Positions 12,043 through 21,097 of a stretch of 52,833 nucleotides of DNA are shown here, one piece after another. The position numbers and the translations under genes are program-made. The stretch spans positions 1 through 52,833 of the forward strand of contig BPDA01000007.1 of assembly GCA_019654055.1 (NCBI GenBank), read 5' to 3'. Each line of letters begins with the position of its first letter. Positions within the stretch are counted from its first letter, which is position 1. Below the pieces are notes generated by a model, which worked only from the letters and a program-made list of their open reading frames with translations, ran no database searches and was not told where the DNA came from. This DNA is from Methanobacteriota archaeon (lineage in GTDB: Archaea > Thermoplasmatota > Poseidoniia > Poseidoniales > Thalassarchaeaceae).

Positions 12043-12825
12043 ATGCAAGATTGGGACCAATTAAGCAAGGAGATTGTCCATTGGATTAAGCAGTATGCAG
12101 AGAGCAATCAAATCACCTCCCTGATAGTAGGAGTTTCAGGAGGTATCGACTCCGCCGTGACCTCAACCCTCTGTGCAAAAACTGGTTTGAATACCATCGT
12201 TCTAAACATGCCAATCCATCAAGACACCTCTCAGTATGATCTCTCCAATCGGCATATTGACTGGTTACGGAGTAATTGGGGAAATGTGGAAAGTCATATT
12301 ATCGATCTTTCCGAAACTTTCACTACCTTCGATAATGAAGTTGGAGAATGTAAATCCAATCTTACTCTGGCAAATGCTAAGGCTAGACTAAGGATGACAA
12401 CATTGTATCATTTTGCAGGTTTGACCAATGGGATAGTAGTTGGAACTGGGAACAAGGTAGAGGATTTTGGAGTGGGCTTCTTCACCAAGTACGGCGATGG
12501 CGGGGTCGACATCTCCCCTATCGCTGATTTGTACAAGTCCGAGGTGTATGCGCTAGCCGATGCATTGGGAGTGGTCAAGGAGATACAGGACGCCGCACCG
12601 ACGGATGGACTCTGGGACGACGGTAGGACCGACGAGGACCAGATGGGCGCGACCTACGAAGAACTGGAATGGGCCATGCAGGAGGCAGAAAATCCCTCTA
12701 GTGGTAGCATGACTGATAGGCAGAAGGAAGTGGTGGCAATCTACGAGAGGCTGCACAATGCCAATTCACACAAGATGAATCCAATTCCCGTGTTCAGTAG
12801 GTCGAAAATCACCAAGGGAACCTGA
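12043..12825 (+). CDS. nadE: NH3-dependent NAD+ synthetase
   Basis: IVGVSGGIDSAVTS, ARLRMTTLYHFA, GTGNKVEDFGVGFFTKYGDGGVDISPIADLYKSEVYALA. Confidence 0.95.
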   Translation: MQDWDQLSKEIVHWIKQYAESNQITSLIVGVSGGIDSAVTSTLCAKTGLNTIVLNMPIHQDTSQYDLSNRHIDWLRSNWGNVESHIIDLSETFTTFDNEVGECKSNLTLANAKARLRMTTLYHFAGLTNGIVVGTGNKVEDFGVGFFTKYGDGGVDISPIADLYKSEVYALADALGVVKEIQDAAPTDGLWDDGRTDEDQMGATYEELEWAMQEAENPSSGSMTDRQKEVVAIYERLHNANSHKMNPIPVFSRSKITKGT

Positions 12826-13360
12826 TGGACCAGATTACAAGATCGTTGACAATGCACTGCACAGCCAGCATCGCAGCCCCCAGTATCATCAGTTCTGAAC
12901 TATTTACTCCGTCTTGGTACGCTCCGTAAGCCAGCAGTCCCATCATCACGTTCCCAACCGATACTAGAAACAGTATGCCAATCACCAATATAGGCGTCCA
13001 GGAATAGTCGTTGGCTAGGTGGAATATCGTGCTCTCAATCCACAAGGCAGAGGGAATCAGCACGAGCAGAAACGCCAGAAGGAGCCTGTTCATTCCAGAC
13101 CCGTCGGACTCGCCCCAAGGCCATCTGAGGGCCTCTAGGGCGGAGACTTCCATTTGGAACAGAGCAATCCACCAGAACATCAGGTATCCCGCGGCAGCTA
13201 CGAACATGAACGGGACGATGTAGGTCTGCCACGATGACGGGATGCCACCCCATAGCGCCATCCTATCCTCAGCATGTGATATCCCGTAGGCGTAAGAAAC
13301 TAGGACGAGAGGACCTAGGACCAAGGTCGCAACCAGGATGAACTCTCTAGTTATCTCCAT
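12809..13360 (-). CDS. Multi-pass membrane protein, unknown
   Basis: 183-aa hydrophobic ORF, convergent with nadE with a 17-bp overlap. Confidence 0.6.
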   Translation of the reverse strand: MEITREFILVATLVLGPLVLVSYAYGISHAEDRMALWGGIPSSWQTYIVPFMFVAAAGYLMFWWIALFQMEVSALEALRWPWGESDGSGMNRLLLAFLLVLIPSALWIESTIFHLANDYSWTPILVIGILFLVSVGNVMMGLLAYGAYQDGVNSSELMILGAAMLAVQCIVNDLVIWSIRFPW

Positions 13361-13402
13361 AGTGCGACTACGGAGATTCCGTTCATAATATGCTGTCGTT
13401 GC

Positions 13403-14560
13403 CTAGTGACCGTGCTCGATTAGCCCAGCAGCATCAGCCCCGTACAGCACCAGGACCATCAGCACCACTCCGATGAGCACGTTCTTCAGCGCCTCACGAC
13501 CGGTCTCGGGGTTGTGAATATCGGGCAAGGTGTCCACTGTAGCCACATACAGGAAGGTACCTGCAGCGAATAGCATCGCCAGCGCGATGAGATGCCCGTC
13601 TAGACCTTCCAGAGCGTAGAACGAGACCATAATCATCACAGGCGTAGCAAGTGCGAACAACAAAACATCCCTGATGGAGTCGTTCCTGTTCTCTCTCTCG
13701 TGCATTGAGAATACACCCAAGCTGAAAGCAGCCGGGACCTTGTGAATCAGAACTGCCATTGCGACCAAGGCGGTGACCGCCTCTGATGCGCCCGCAGCAG
13801 CAGATCCGATTGCCAACCCATCAGCCGCAGAATGCAGAGACAATCCGAGGACGAGAAGCCAGGGCGCTGCCCCGTGATGCACATGCTCGTGTCCGTGTTC
13901 GTCATGGTGGTCATGATGTTCTTCGTGTATTGCATGGCCCATACCAGATCCTTCTAGAATCAACATCATGATGAATCCAGCCAGTATGGCTGCTCCGATG
14001 ATTAGATTCTCAAGATTCTCTTCTTCATCTCCATGACTCTCTTCATGAACATGAGATGTAATCAGTTCCTCTATCTCCTCAATACCGGTCGAGGCATTGA
14101 TTTCTCCAGACTCGACTTCCTCTATGACATGCTCAATACCTTCAGACAGGGACTCCTCTGATTCCCCCTCATCATGTGAGTCTTCATCCTCTTCGTGGCC
14201 ATCATGCTCATCCTCATCATGTCCTCCCATGAGTCCCTCTATCTCTTCGATGGCCTCAGATGCATCGATGTCGCCATGCTCTAGTTCTAGGATTACTAGA
14301 GCCACGGATCCAGCTAGTGCATCCTCGTCGCCGTGCTCGTCATGACCGTGTTCATCGTGACCCCCTGTAGCCAACTCGAAACCTTCTGGAACTACAACGA
14401 GAAGGGCGGAGGCCAACAGAATCCCGGATGCGATACCCGTGATTCTTTTGAGAGTCTCTGGATCCTCCTTAATTTTACTGAATATTGGGAATAGACCTCC
14501 TATGAGGGCCAATATCAGAGTTAGTGCTGCTAGTTCGATAGGGGCGCTTGCTGCTGCCAT
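13403..14560 (-). CDS. ZIP-family metal transporter with extended acidic/His-rich loop
   Basis: ZIP core LGLSLHSAADGLAIGSAA and AVLIHKVPAAFSLGVF; loop with EDEHDGHEEDEDSHDEGE and HEEHHDHHDEHGHEHVHHG. Confidence 0.9.
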   Translation of the reverse strand: MAAASAPIELAALTLILALIGGLFPIFSKIKEDPETLKRITGIASGILLASALLVVVPEGFELATGGHDEHGHDEHGDEDALAGSVALVILELEHGDIDASEAIEEIEGLMGGHDEDEHDGHEEDEDSHDEGESEESLSEGIEHVIEEVESGEINASTGIEEIEELITSHVHEESHGDEEENLENLIIGAAILAGFIMMLILEGSGMGHAIHEEHHDHHDEHGHEHVHHGAAPWLLVLGLSLHSAADGLAIGSAAAGASEAVTALVAMAVLIHKVPAAFSLGVFSMHERENRNDSIRDVLLFALATPVMIMVSFYALEGLDGHLIALAMLFAAGTFLYVATVDTLPDIHNPETGREALKNVLIGVVLMVLVLYGADAAGLIEHGH

Positions 14561-14575
14561 ATCGCCGCCGATTGA

Positions 14576-14601
14576 TAATACATATATAAAAAATGTTATT
14601 A
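14576..14601. promoter_or_regulatory. Candidate operator: imperfect inverted repeat TAATACAT-N9-ATGTTATTA over a TATA-like AT-rich core
   Basis: Read directly from the ~63-bp divergent intergenic region between the ZIP gene and the NikR-like gene. Confidence 0.5.
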
Positions 14602-14623
14602 ATTCTGAGTACCTAGGACTGCC

Positions 14624-15049
14624 ATGAGCAGAGTAATTTCGTTCAGTGGAGACAGGGAGTTCGCACGCAGATTGGACTCCATGATAGAGAATTCAGGCTA
14701 CAAGAACAGAAGCATGTTCCTCAGGGACGCCAGCCTGCACTTCGCGGATGCAAATCGCGGCGGCGACCTGAGTACGATGGACGCAGATTCGGTCACCGAG
14801 GGAGTGCTGGTGATATTCTACCAGCACGGAGTGGAGAGTAAGATCCTGGATATCAGGCACTCCCACTCAATCCAGGTCTCTTCCTACAATCACAACTGCT
14901 TGACTGAGAGCCATACTTGCGTGGACACCATGCAAATCAGAGGCGAGGCAGGATCAGTCAAGGAAATCTTCGAGAGACTCAAGAATACCAATGACGTCGA
15001 CAGGGTATCCTTCGTCTCCGCACCCCTGCGCGAAGCAGGATGCTGCTGA
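14624..15049 (+). CDS. NikR-like ribbon-helix-helix metal-responsive regulator with variant ligand motif
   Basis: RHH-like N-terminus (VISFSGDREFARRLDSMIENSGYKNRSMFLRDA), then GVLVIFYQHG...RHSHSIQVSSYNHNCLTESHTCVDTMQIRG, matching the NikR C-terminal architecture. Confidence 0.75.
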   Translation: MSRVISFSGDREFARRLDSMIENSGYKNRSMFLRDASLHFADANRGGDLSTMDADSVTEGVLVIFYQHGVESKILDIRHSHSIQVSSYNHNCLTESHTCVDTMQIRGEAGSVKEIFERLKNTNDVDRVSFVSAPLREAGCC

Positions 15050-15111
15050 ATGTCTGCCAGCCGAGGTCGAGCCTGCGTCGCATTGAAGGAGCGACGCTAT
15101 GACCAAGTGAT

Positions 15112-16420
15112 GTGGAAATACCCTCGCAACTTGAGTCGATGCTCACCGGCTCGATGGGGTCGACCAAACAGAAAGCGGCCCGGTTGGTCGTCGACTTGGC
15201 ATCTACTGCGGGTGCAACGGAGTTCATCGAGGTCGAGAACGCCCACGTTTCAGGCGTGAGCGTAATCACAGGCGGGCACGGACTCAGACGTTTCCTATCC
15301 GACCTGTCTGGTGACCCCGAAGGCAAGGTGGCAATTCCCACCACTCTCAACTCGGGGGGGTGCGACCACCAGAGGATGGAAAGGAGATGGGCATAGACCA
15401 TCCCGACTTCCTCGAGCAGCAGTTCGAGATTGTTCACGCCTACTCCGAGCTCGGAATAGACACTATCCTCTCGTGCACGCCCTACGACCGAGGTATCGAG
15501 GCGGACGAAGGCATCGGCTCTTGGGCCGAGTCCAACGCAGTTTGCTTCTCCAATTCCTACACCTCGCTCGTGACCAACAGGGAGTCGGGCCTGTCCGCAT
15601 TGGCTACCGCACTCACCGGCTGGGCTCCTAGATGGGGCTTGCATCTCGCTGAGAACAGAGTCCCGAACATCCTCGTGAAGGTGGAGTGCACTATGGCCGA
15701 CTCCACCGACTGGAGCATCCTCGGGGACTGGATAGGCAAGCAGATTAGGCCTGAGTGGGGCCTGCCTTGGGGCCCGATGCCACGAATCACAGGGCTCCCG
15801 GAATGGGCCAGCTTCGAGATGCGCAAGGCGCTGACCGCAGCAGCCGCGAACTATGGTTGCCCCATGCTATGGGCAGATGGCCACACAATCGAAGCGCCCG
15901 AGGTGGGGAGCTATCAGGGAGAGTTGACGTTCACCGAGGACAATCTGGCCGAGCGCTACCGTGAACTCTCGCCTAAGGGCAGGTCGACCTCGTCGTCATC
16001 GGATGCCCCCAAGCCAGCGTCGGCGAGGCTCGCGCGACTGCTGCGGCAGTAAGGGCTAGGATGGAGCTGGGTGAGGCCATCCCGGACCAGCGCCTTGGAT
16101 CTTCATGAGCGGCCACAACCACGATCTAATCTCGGCGGACGGTACTCTCGACGTGCTGGAGGAGGCGGGAGCCCTAGTGCTGCGTGACACTGCCCCGAGG
16201 TCACCCCGTACAACCGCACCCGCTACAACCACCTGCTGACCAACTCTCTGAAGGCCGAGCACTACCTGACCAGCGGACTCAACAGGATGCCTACCAGCGT
16301 CGCCACCATTGAGCAATGCGTGGCCCACGCCTTCGACCCGACACTCGTGTCCGGCGAGCGCCCGGTGCTGAGCTCCAAAGCAGCGATGCCGATGCCGTCC
16401 GCGAAGCCCCAGCGTAGTGG
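15112..16420 (+). CDS. Aconitase X large subunit (DUF521), predicted phosphomevalonate dehydratase large subunit, several frameshifts
   Basis: GTG start; AIPTTLNSGGCD, GIDHPDFLEQQ, SCTPYD, GPMPRITGLPEWASFEMRKALTAAAANYGCPMLWADGHTIEAPE, MSGHNHDLIS, DTCPEVTPYNRTRYNHLLTNSLKAEHYL, rebuilt across frames. Confidence 0.85.
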
Positions 16421-16440
16421 GAGTATGCCTCCGACGGGAG

Positions 16441-16853
16441 CGGAATACCAAGCCAGAGCGAGTGGACCGTTTCAGGAAAGGCGTTGGTTACCGACGTCCC
16501 AATCACCTACCTCGGATACGCAACCGCGATAGCGGCACCGTCGAGGAGCCCGGCCACCCGTTGGACGGGAAAACCATCGAGGACACTGTGCTAATCTACC
16601 CCAAGGGCTCCGGCTCCACCGTCGCGCCTTTCGTGCTAATGGGACTGGTCTATTCCGGCAGGGGCCAATCGCGATAGTCAATAGCGACGTATGCCCGCTC
16701 ACATGCCGGCAGCCTCGTTGCTCGGAGTGCCCTACGCCCACGGCTTCGGCTCCGATCCCACGATGGGGGGTCAACACGGGGGACGAAGTTGAGATATCTC
16801 TGAGCGGTGGTGTGACGACCCTGAGGGTCGTCAGTAGGGCAGGAGAGGATTGA
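16441..16853 (+). CDS. Aconitase X swivel domain/small subunit (DUF126), predicted phosphomevalonate dehydratase small subunit, frameshifted
   Basis: WTVSGKALVTDVPITYLGY / NRDSGTVEEPGHPLDGKTIEDTVLIYPKGSGSTVAPFVLMGLVYSGRG / PIAIVNSD / NTGDEVEISLSGGVTTLRVV. The 5' boundary is uncertain. Confidence 0.78.
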
Positions 16854-16859
16854 TGACTC

Positions 16860-16876
16860 CCGGTGCTTCGCACCGG
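16860..16876. repeat. Hairpin CCGGTGC-TTC-GCACCGG upstream of the archaeosine TGT start
   Basis: Perfect 7-bp stem with 3-nt loop, ending 4 bp before the GTG start at 16881. Confidence 0.6.
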
Positions 16877-16880
16877 TTCC

Positions 16881-19005
16881 GTGTCTGAGCGAGCCGACCC
16901 CGAACCATGCCGGGAGCAGGACCTGGGCTTGTTCGAGGTTATAGTCCGAGATGGCGCCGCACGGATAGGACGGCTGCATACAGCACACGGTCATCTAAAC
17001 ACGCCAGCCCTGCTCCCTGTGGTAAACCCCGAACCTGAGGACTATCGAGCCACGCGAGATGTGGGAGAGGTATGGCGTAGACGCTCTAATTACCAACTCG
17101 TACGTCATCTGGAAGCACGACGACCTTAGGGAGACAGCGCTGGCGGATGGCATTCACTCGATGCTCGACTTCCCGGGAGTGGTGGTCACCGATTCAGGCA
17201 CCTTCCAGTCATACGTCTACGGCGATGTTGAGGTAGGGGTCTCTGAGATAGTCGAGTTCCAGCGTGACATAGGCGTCGATATCGGAACCATGTTGGATGT
17301 ATTCGGCCGCCCCGACATGAGTCGGGAGGAGCTCGAGGAATGCGTCGATGAGACTGCACGGAGGGCCGAGCAATCCCTAGAATCGGCTGGTCCGGGAATG
17401 CTTCTGAACGGGCCCGTGCAAGGAGGTCTCCACGAGGATCTCAGGGCCAGCGCCGGCAATCTCATGGGCTCGGCCTCCAGTGAGTTCCGAGGATTCCCGT
17501 ACACCCCGTCGGAGGCATAGTACCGCTGATGGAGAAGCAGAGGTACAGGGAACTGTTCGAAATTCTGCTCGCTGTCAGATCCACGACCCCCTCTGACCGC
17601 CCAGTGCACCTGTTCGGATGCGGCCACCCGATGCTATTCCCGATGGCAATTGCCCTGGGTGCCGACCTGTTCGACAGCGCAGCCTATGCAATCTTCGCTC
17701 GCGACGACCGCATATTGTCTCCTCATGGGACCTTCAAGCTCGAGGGCCTGAATGAGTGGCCGATTCACTCTGCGACCTGTTCGGCCACACTCCCGAGCAG
17801 GTTCGCGAAATGGGTACCGAGGAGCGATCGACCCTACTCGCTCACCACAACCTCGAGATTACCCAGGCAGAACTCGCACGCTGCCGCGAGGCGATTCGCG
17901 ACAGTTCGATATGGCAGCTCGCAGAACGCCGAAGTCACGCCTCACCACACCTCAGGAATGCCTTCGAGTGGGTGCTTGAGCAATTCGAGGAAATCCCAGA
18001 CGGCCCTGTCGGAGACTCGGCCCTCGAACTACTGGCGTCGACAGACCCCTTGAGGAAGGGTGGAGAGAGACTCAGCGAAGACATCGGAGCGAGGCCATAC
18101 ATCCTGCATCTGCACGCCCTTCTATCCCTGAGGTGGAGGCCACCGGGATCCTGGTGGGATGGCTCAGGCTCAGGCCCTGAGAGGGTCGTTCTGATTGAGG
18201 GCACATCTCCTCCCTGGCGCCACTCCGCCATGGGGGCCGCTGTCACAGAACTGCTCGAGGAGCCTAGCAGCGTCGTCATGCTCTCGACCCCCCTCGGACC
18301 CATCCCGTTCAGCCTAGAAGACGTCTCCCCGTGGTGCCACCTCGACTGTCCCGAAGAGGTCTGGTCGGAAGCGTACGAAGATGAGGAAGTCAAGAGGCCC
18401 TATTCGAGATGGGCCTCGCAGACATCCCCCTCGTTCGCACCGGGCCGAGGGGGATTCCGGACTCCGACGATGTCGGTGCCGTGCGGGCTTGGCTCGACCG
18501 ATGTTCCGTGGTGGACAAGCTCTCCGTCCTATGCGGCGTCTCTCCTGCCGATGGCTGTAGTCTGACCGAGGGCATGGTATCCCGACGCTCTCGAACCGAC
18601 CGAGTGGGCAACGTTCTGCTGGGGGACGAGCACATCCTCTCACCAAGACTCTCTGACGGCGGCATCAGCCTCGCATTGGCCGGCGCCCGACGCCTGAACA
18701 CCCTCAACCCCTCTCCTCCTGCCCGCTTCGGCGAGCAGGTCGACGAGGTCTCGGACCACCCCGGGGTGCCACGCGTCTGGCTACTTGATGACGCCATCCC
18801 GTTCGTCGGCAGGGGCCGTAACGTGATGCACGGCTACGTGCTCGGTGCGGACCCTCATTTGACTCCTGGACAGCCTTGCTTGGTGGTCGACGGAAACGGC
18901 GCACTGGTGGCCCATGGCACAGCCTTGTCGACCGCGCGAGAGATGGCTCACCTCAAGAAGGGAGTCGCCGTCAGGGTGCGTGACGGGGCACTGAGGGAAG
19001 ATTAG
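16881..19005 (+). CDS. tgtA: Archaeosine tRNA-guanine transglycosylase with C-terminal PUA domain, four frameshifts
   Basis: GHLNTPALLPVVNP, WERYGVDALITNSYVIWK, VVTDSGTFQSYVYG, DIGTMLDVFG, HLFGCGHPMLFPMAIALGADLFDSAAYAIFARD; C-terminal PUA-like GRGRNVMHGYVLGADPHLTPGQPCLVVDGNGALVAHGTA. Confidence 0.9.
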
Positions 19006-19060
19006 ACGCACCTCGGGACGTGTCGGGGATTAGTTCAAGTGGCGTATTGCCAAGCGAAAG

Positions 19061-19080
19061 TCGACTCCTATAGGAGTCGA
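19061..19080. promoter_or_regulatory. Perfect 20-bp palindrome TCGACTCCTATAGGAGTCGA upstream of the ABC operon
   Basis: Read directly; it ends 9 bp before the likely ATG at 19090. Confidence 0.65.
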
Positions 19081-19089
19081 GGGTCGAAC

Positions 19090-20088
19090 ATGGACGGTGA
19101 AGGAGACTCGACTCCGATTATCACTGCTCGGAGCCTGGGCAAGATGTACGGCCCGCACATGGCCTTGGAAGACGTCAACCTCGAAATCCCTCCAGGGGCC
19201 GTGGGGGTACTCGGCCCTAATGGGGCCGGCAAATCGACTCTGTTCAAGTGTCTGCTCGGCCTGATAACCACCACCTCGGGGGAGGGAACCGTCCTAGGTT
19301 ACGACATCAGGACTGAGGGGGACAAGATCCGCTCTCGCATCGGCTACATGCCGGAGTACGACGCACTTGACCCCGACCTCTCAGCAATTGATCAGGTCCG
19401 GTACGCCGGAGAACTGGTGGGCATGAACCCGGCCCACGCCACCCGCAGGGCCCACGAGGTCCTGCAGTACGTGGGCCTGAAGGAACAGAGGTACAGGAAG
19501 ATAGAGACCTACAGCACGGGGATGAAGCAGGCCGCCAAGCTGGCCTGCGCCTTGGTCCACGACCCCGACGTGTTGATTTGCGACGAGCCCACCAACGGCC
19601 TCGACCAGAAGGCCCGCGAATTCATGTTGCAGACCCTGCGACGCACGGTGTCGGATGGCAATCGCTCCGTTCTGATGAGTAGCCACGTCATGGACGACGT
19701 GCAGGAGGTCTGCGAGAGGATAGTGATGATTCACAAAGGCAGGATTGTGGTGCAGCGCAGAATCGAGGACCTCGCTAGGCAGATTGAGCGCGAGATCGAA
19801 ATCTCGGTGTGGGGCGGTGCCAGTAGGATGCAGCAGGAGCTCGAGACGAGGGGCTTCAAGGTTCGCCGGCTTGGCAGGGTCCTGCGGGTGGACAGGGTCG
19901 ATGAAGGGACCACTAAGGAGGTCCTTGAGGCCGCAGTCTCTGCCAACGTCCAAGTCAGGCAAATGAGGGAGTACGAGCCTGATTTGGAGGACATTTTCCT
20001 GCTCATCATGGAAAGACTCGGTGCCGAGGTCAGGGGGACTTCGGATCTGATGACGACGGCTCACACGGGAGGTGACCGCGATGAGTGA
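19090..20088 (+). CDS. ABC transporter ATP-binding protein (ABC-2 type)
   Basis: GVLGPNGAGKSTLFKCLLG, YSTGMKQAAKLACALVHDPDVLICDEPTNGLD. Confidence 0.94.
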   Translation: MDGEGDSTPIITARSLGKMYGPHMALEDVNLEIPPGAVGVLGPNGAGKSTLFKCLLGLITTTSGEGTVLGYDIRTEGDKIRSRIGYMPEYDALDPDLSAIDQVRYAGELVGMNPAHATRRAHEVLQYVGLKEQRYRKIETYSTGMKQAAKLACALVHDPDVLICDEPTNGLDQKAREFMLQTLRRTVSDGNRSVLMSSHVMDDVQEVCERIVMIHKGRIVVQRRIEDLARQIEREIEISVWGGASRMQQELETRGFKVRRLGRVLRVDRVDEGTTKEVLEAAVSANVQVRQMREYEPDLEDIFLLIMERLGAEVRGTSDLMTTAHTGGDRDE

Positions 20089-21097
20089 AGACGGCATCGA
20101 CATCGAGGGCCACAAGACGCGGATGGAGGTCGCATACGGAGCCGGTGACGGTGACGACGAGGCCAGAGCTGTGGTCGCCAGTAACGAGGCTGAGCTGGGT
20201 TCCATCTTCGAGCAGTCATACCGTCCTTGGGACGGCGAACTGGGCCCTAGGTGGGTGAGGAACTACGCGATCTTCAGGCACCACGTGTACGGGCTGTTCA
20301 GGGGCACTGGACACCGGCACTATCACCCCATGGTCAAGCTGACAATCTTCGTGATACTCCTGTTCTCCCTGCTCCCCGTCCTGATGCTGTTCCTCGCCTC
20401 ACTCTCCAGTGACGGATTCATGACCGACTTCTTCTCTAGGATGTGGGGAATCAACCGCCACAACCTATGGGGACAGGTCCTGGGGTACTTCCCTCGAAAC
20501 CTGTGCTGCTGGCCCCTTCTGACCGCTCTCGTAGTGGGCGGAATGATATCTGACGACCGAAAGAATGGCACCAGTGCAATCTACTTCTCACGTCCCGTGA
20601 CAAGATTCGACTACACCGCCATGAAGTATCTCAGCGTGGCCGTAGTTCTAGGATTCGTCATCGTTCTCTCGTACTTCGTCTACTACACCTCTGCCATAGT
20701 GTTCAACGGCGAGGGCTGGGCCTATCTCGTGGACACCCTGCCGATGTTTGTCGCCGGGCTGATTGCTGGGATACTCGTGGTAATCACCTACACCTCCATC
20801 GGACTCGCCCTATCCAGTATCAGCCAGAGCCGCTTCTTCGCCGCAATCGCCTTCCTGAGCGTGATTTACGGCACCAAGCTGCTGGCACTGCTCATCGAGA
20901 CCCAGTTTGACACCTCGATACTGTACGTGCTCAGCCCCTACGACTGCCTAGCCCATGTCGGCCAGTGGCTGTTAGGCATCGATTCCAACTACGACCACCC
21001 AATTGCGTTCTCCATCGTCTCCGTGCTGGCTATCAACGCCGCCTGCGTGGCACTGCTGACCACTCGAGTCAGCTCGCTGGAGGTGACTAGGGAATGA
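20081..21097 (+). CDS. ABC-2 type permease
   Basis: Multi-TM ORF with GMISDDRKNGTSAIYFSRPVTRFDYTAMKYLS, overlapping the ATPase gene. Confidence 0.85.
   Translation: MSEDGIDIEGHKTRMEVAYGAGDGDDEARAVVASNEAELGSIFEQSYRPWDGELGPRWVRNYAIFRHHVYGLFRGTGHRHYHPMVKLTIFVILLFSLLPVLMLFLASLSSDGFMTDFFSRMWGINRHNLWGQVLGYFPRNLCCWPLLTALVVGGMISDDRKNGTSAIYFSRPVTRFDYTAMKYLSVAVVLGFVIVLSYFVYYTSAIVFNGEGWAYLVDTLPMFVAGLIAGILVVITYTSIGLALSSISQSRFFAAIAFLSVIYGTKLLALLIETQFDTSILYVLSPYDCLAHVGQWLLGIDSNYDHPIAFSIVSVLAINAACVALLTTRVSSLEVTRE

Noticed and set aside
19015-19095. tRNA-like segment (TAGTTCAAGTGG...GGGTCGAAC)
   Set aside because: No matching acceptor stem or T-stem; the conspicuous pairing is the 20-bp palindrome alone.
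19381-20205. 274-aa minus-strand ORF opposite the ABC ATPase
   Set aside because: Antisense shadow ORF; the sense strand carries clear Walker motifs.
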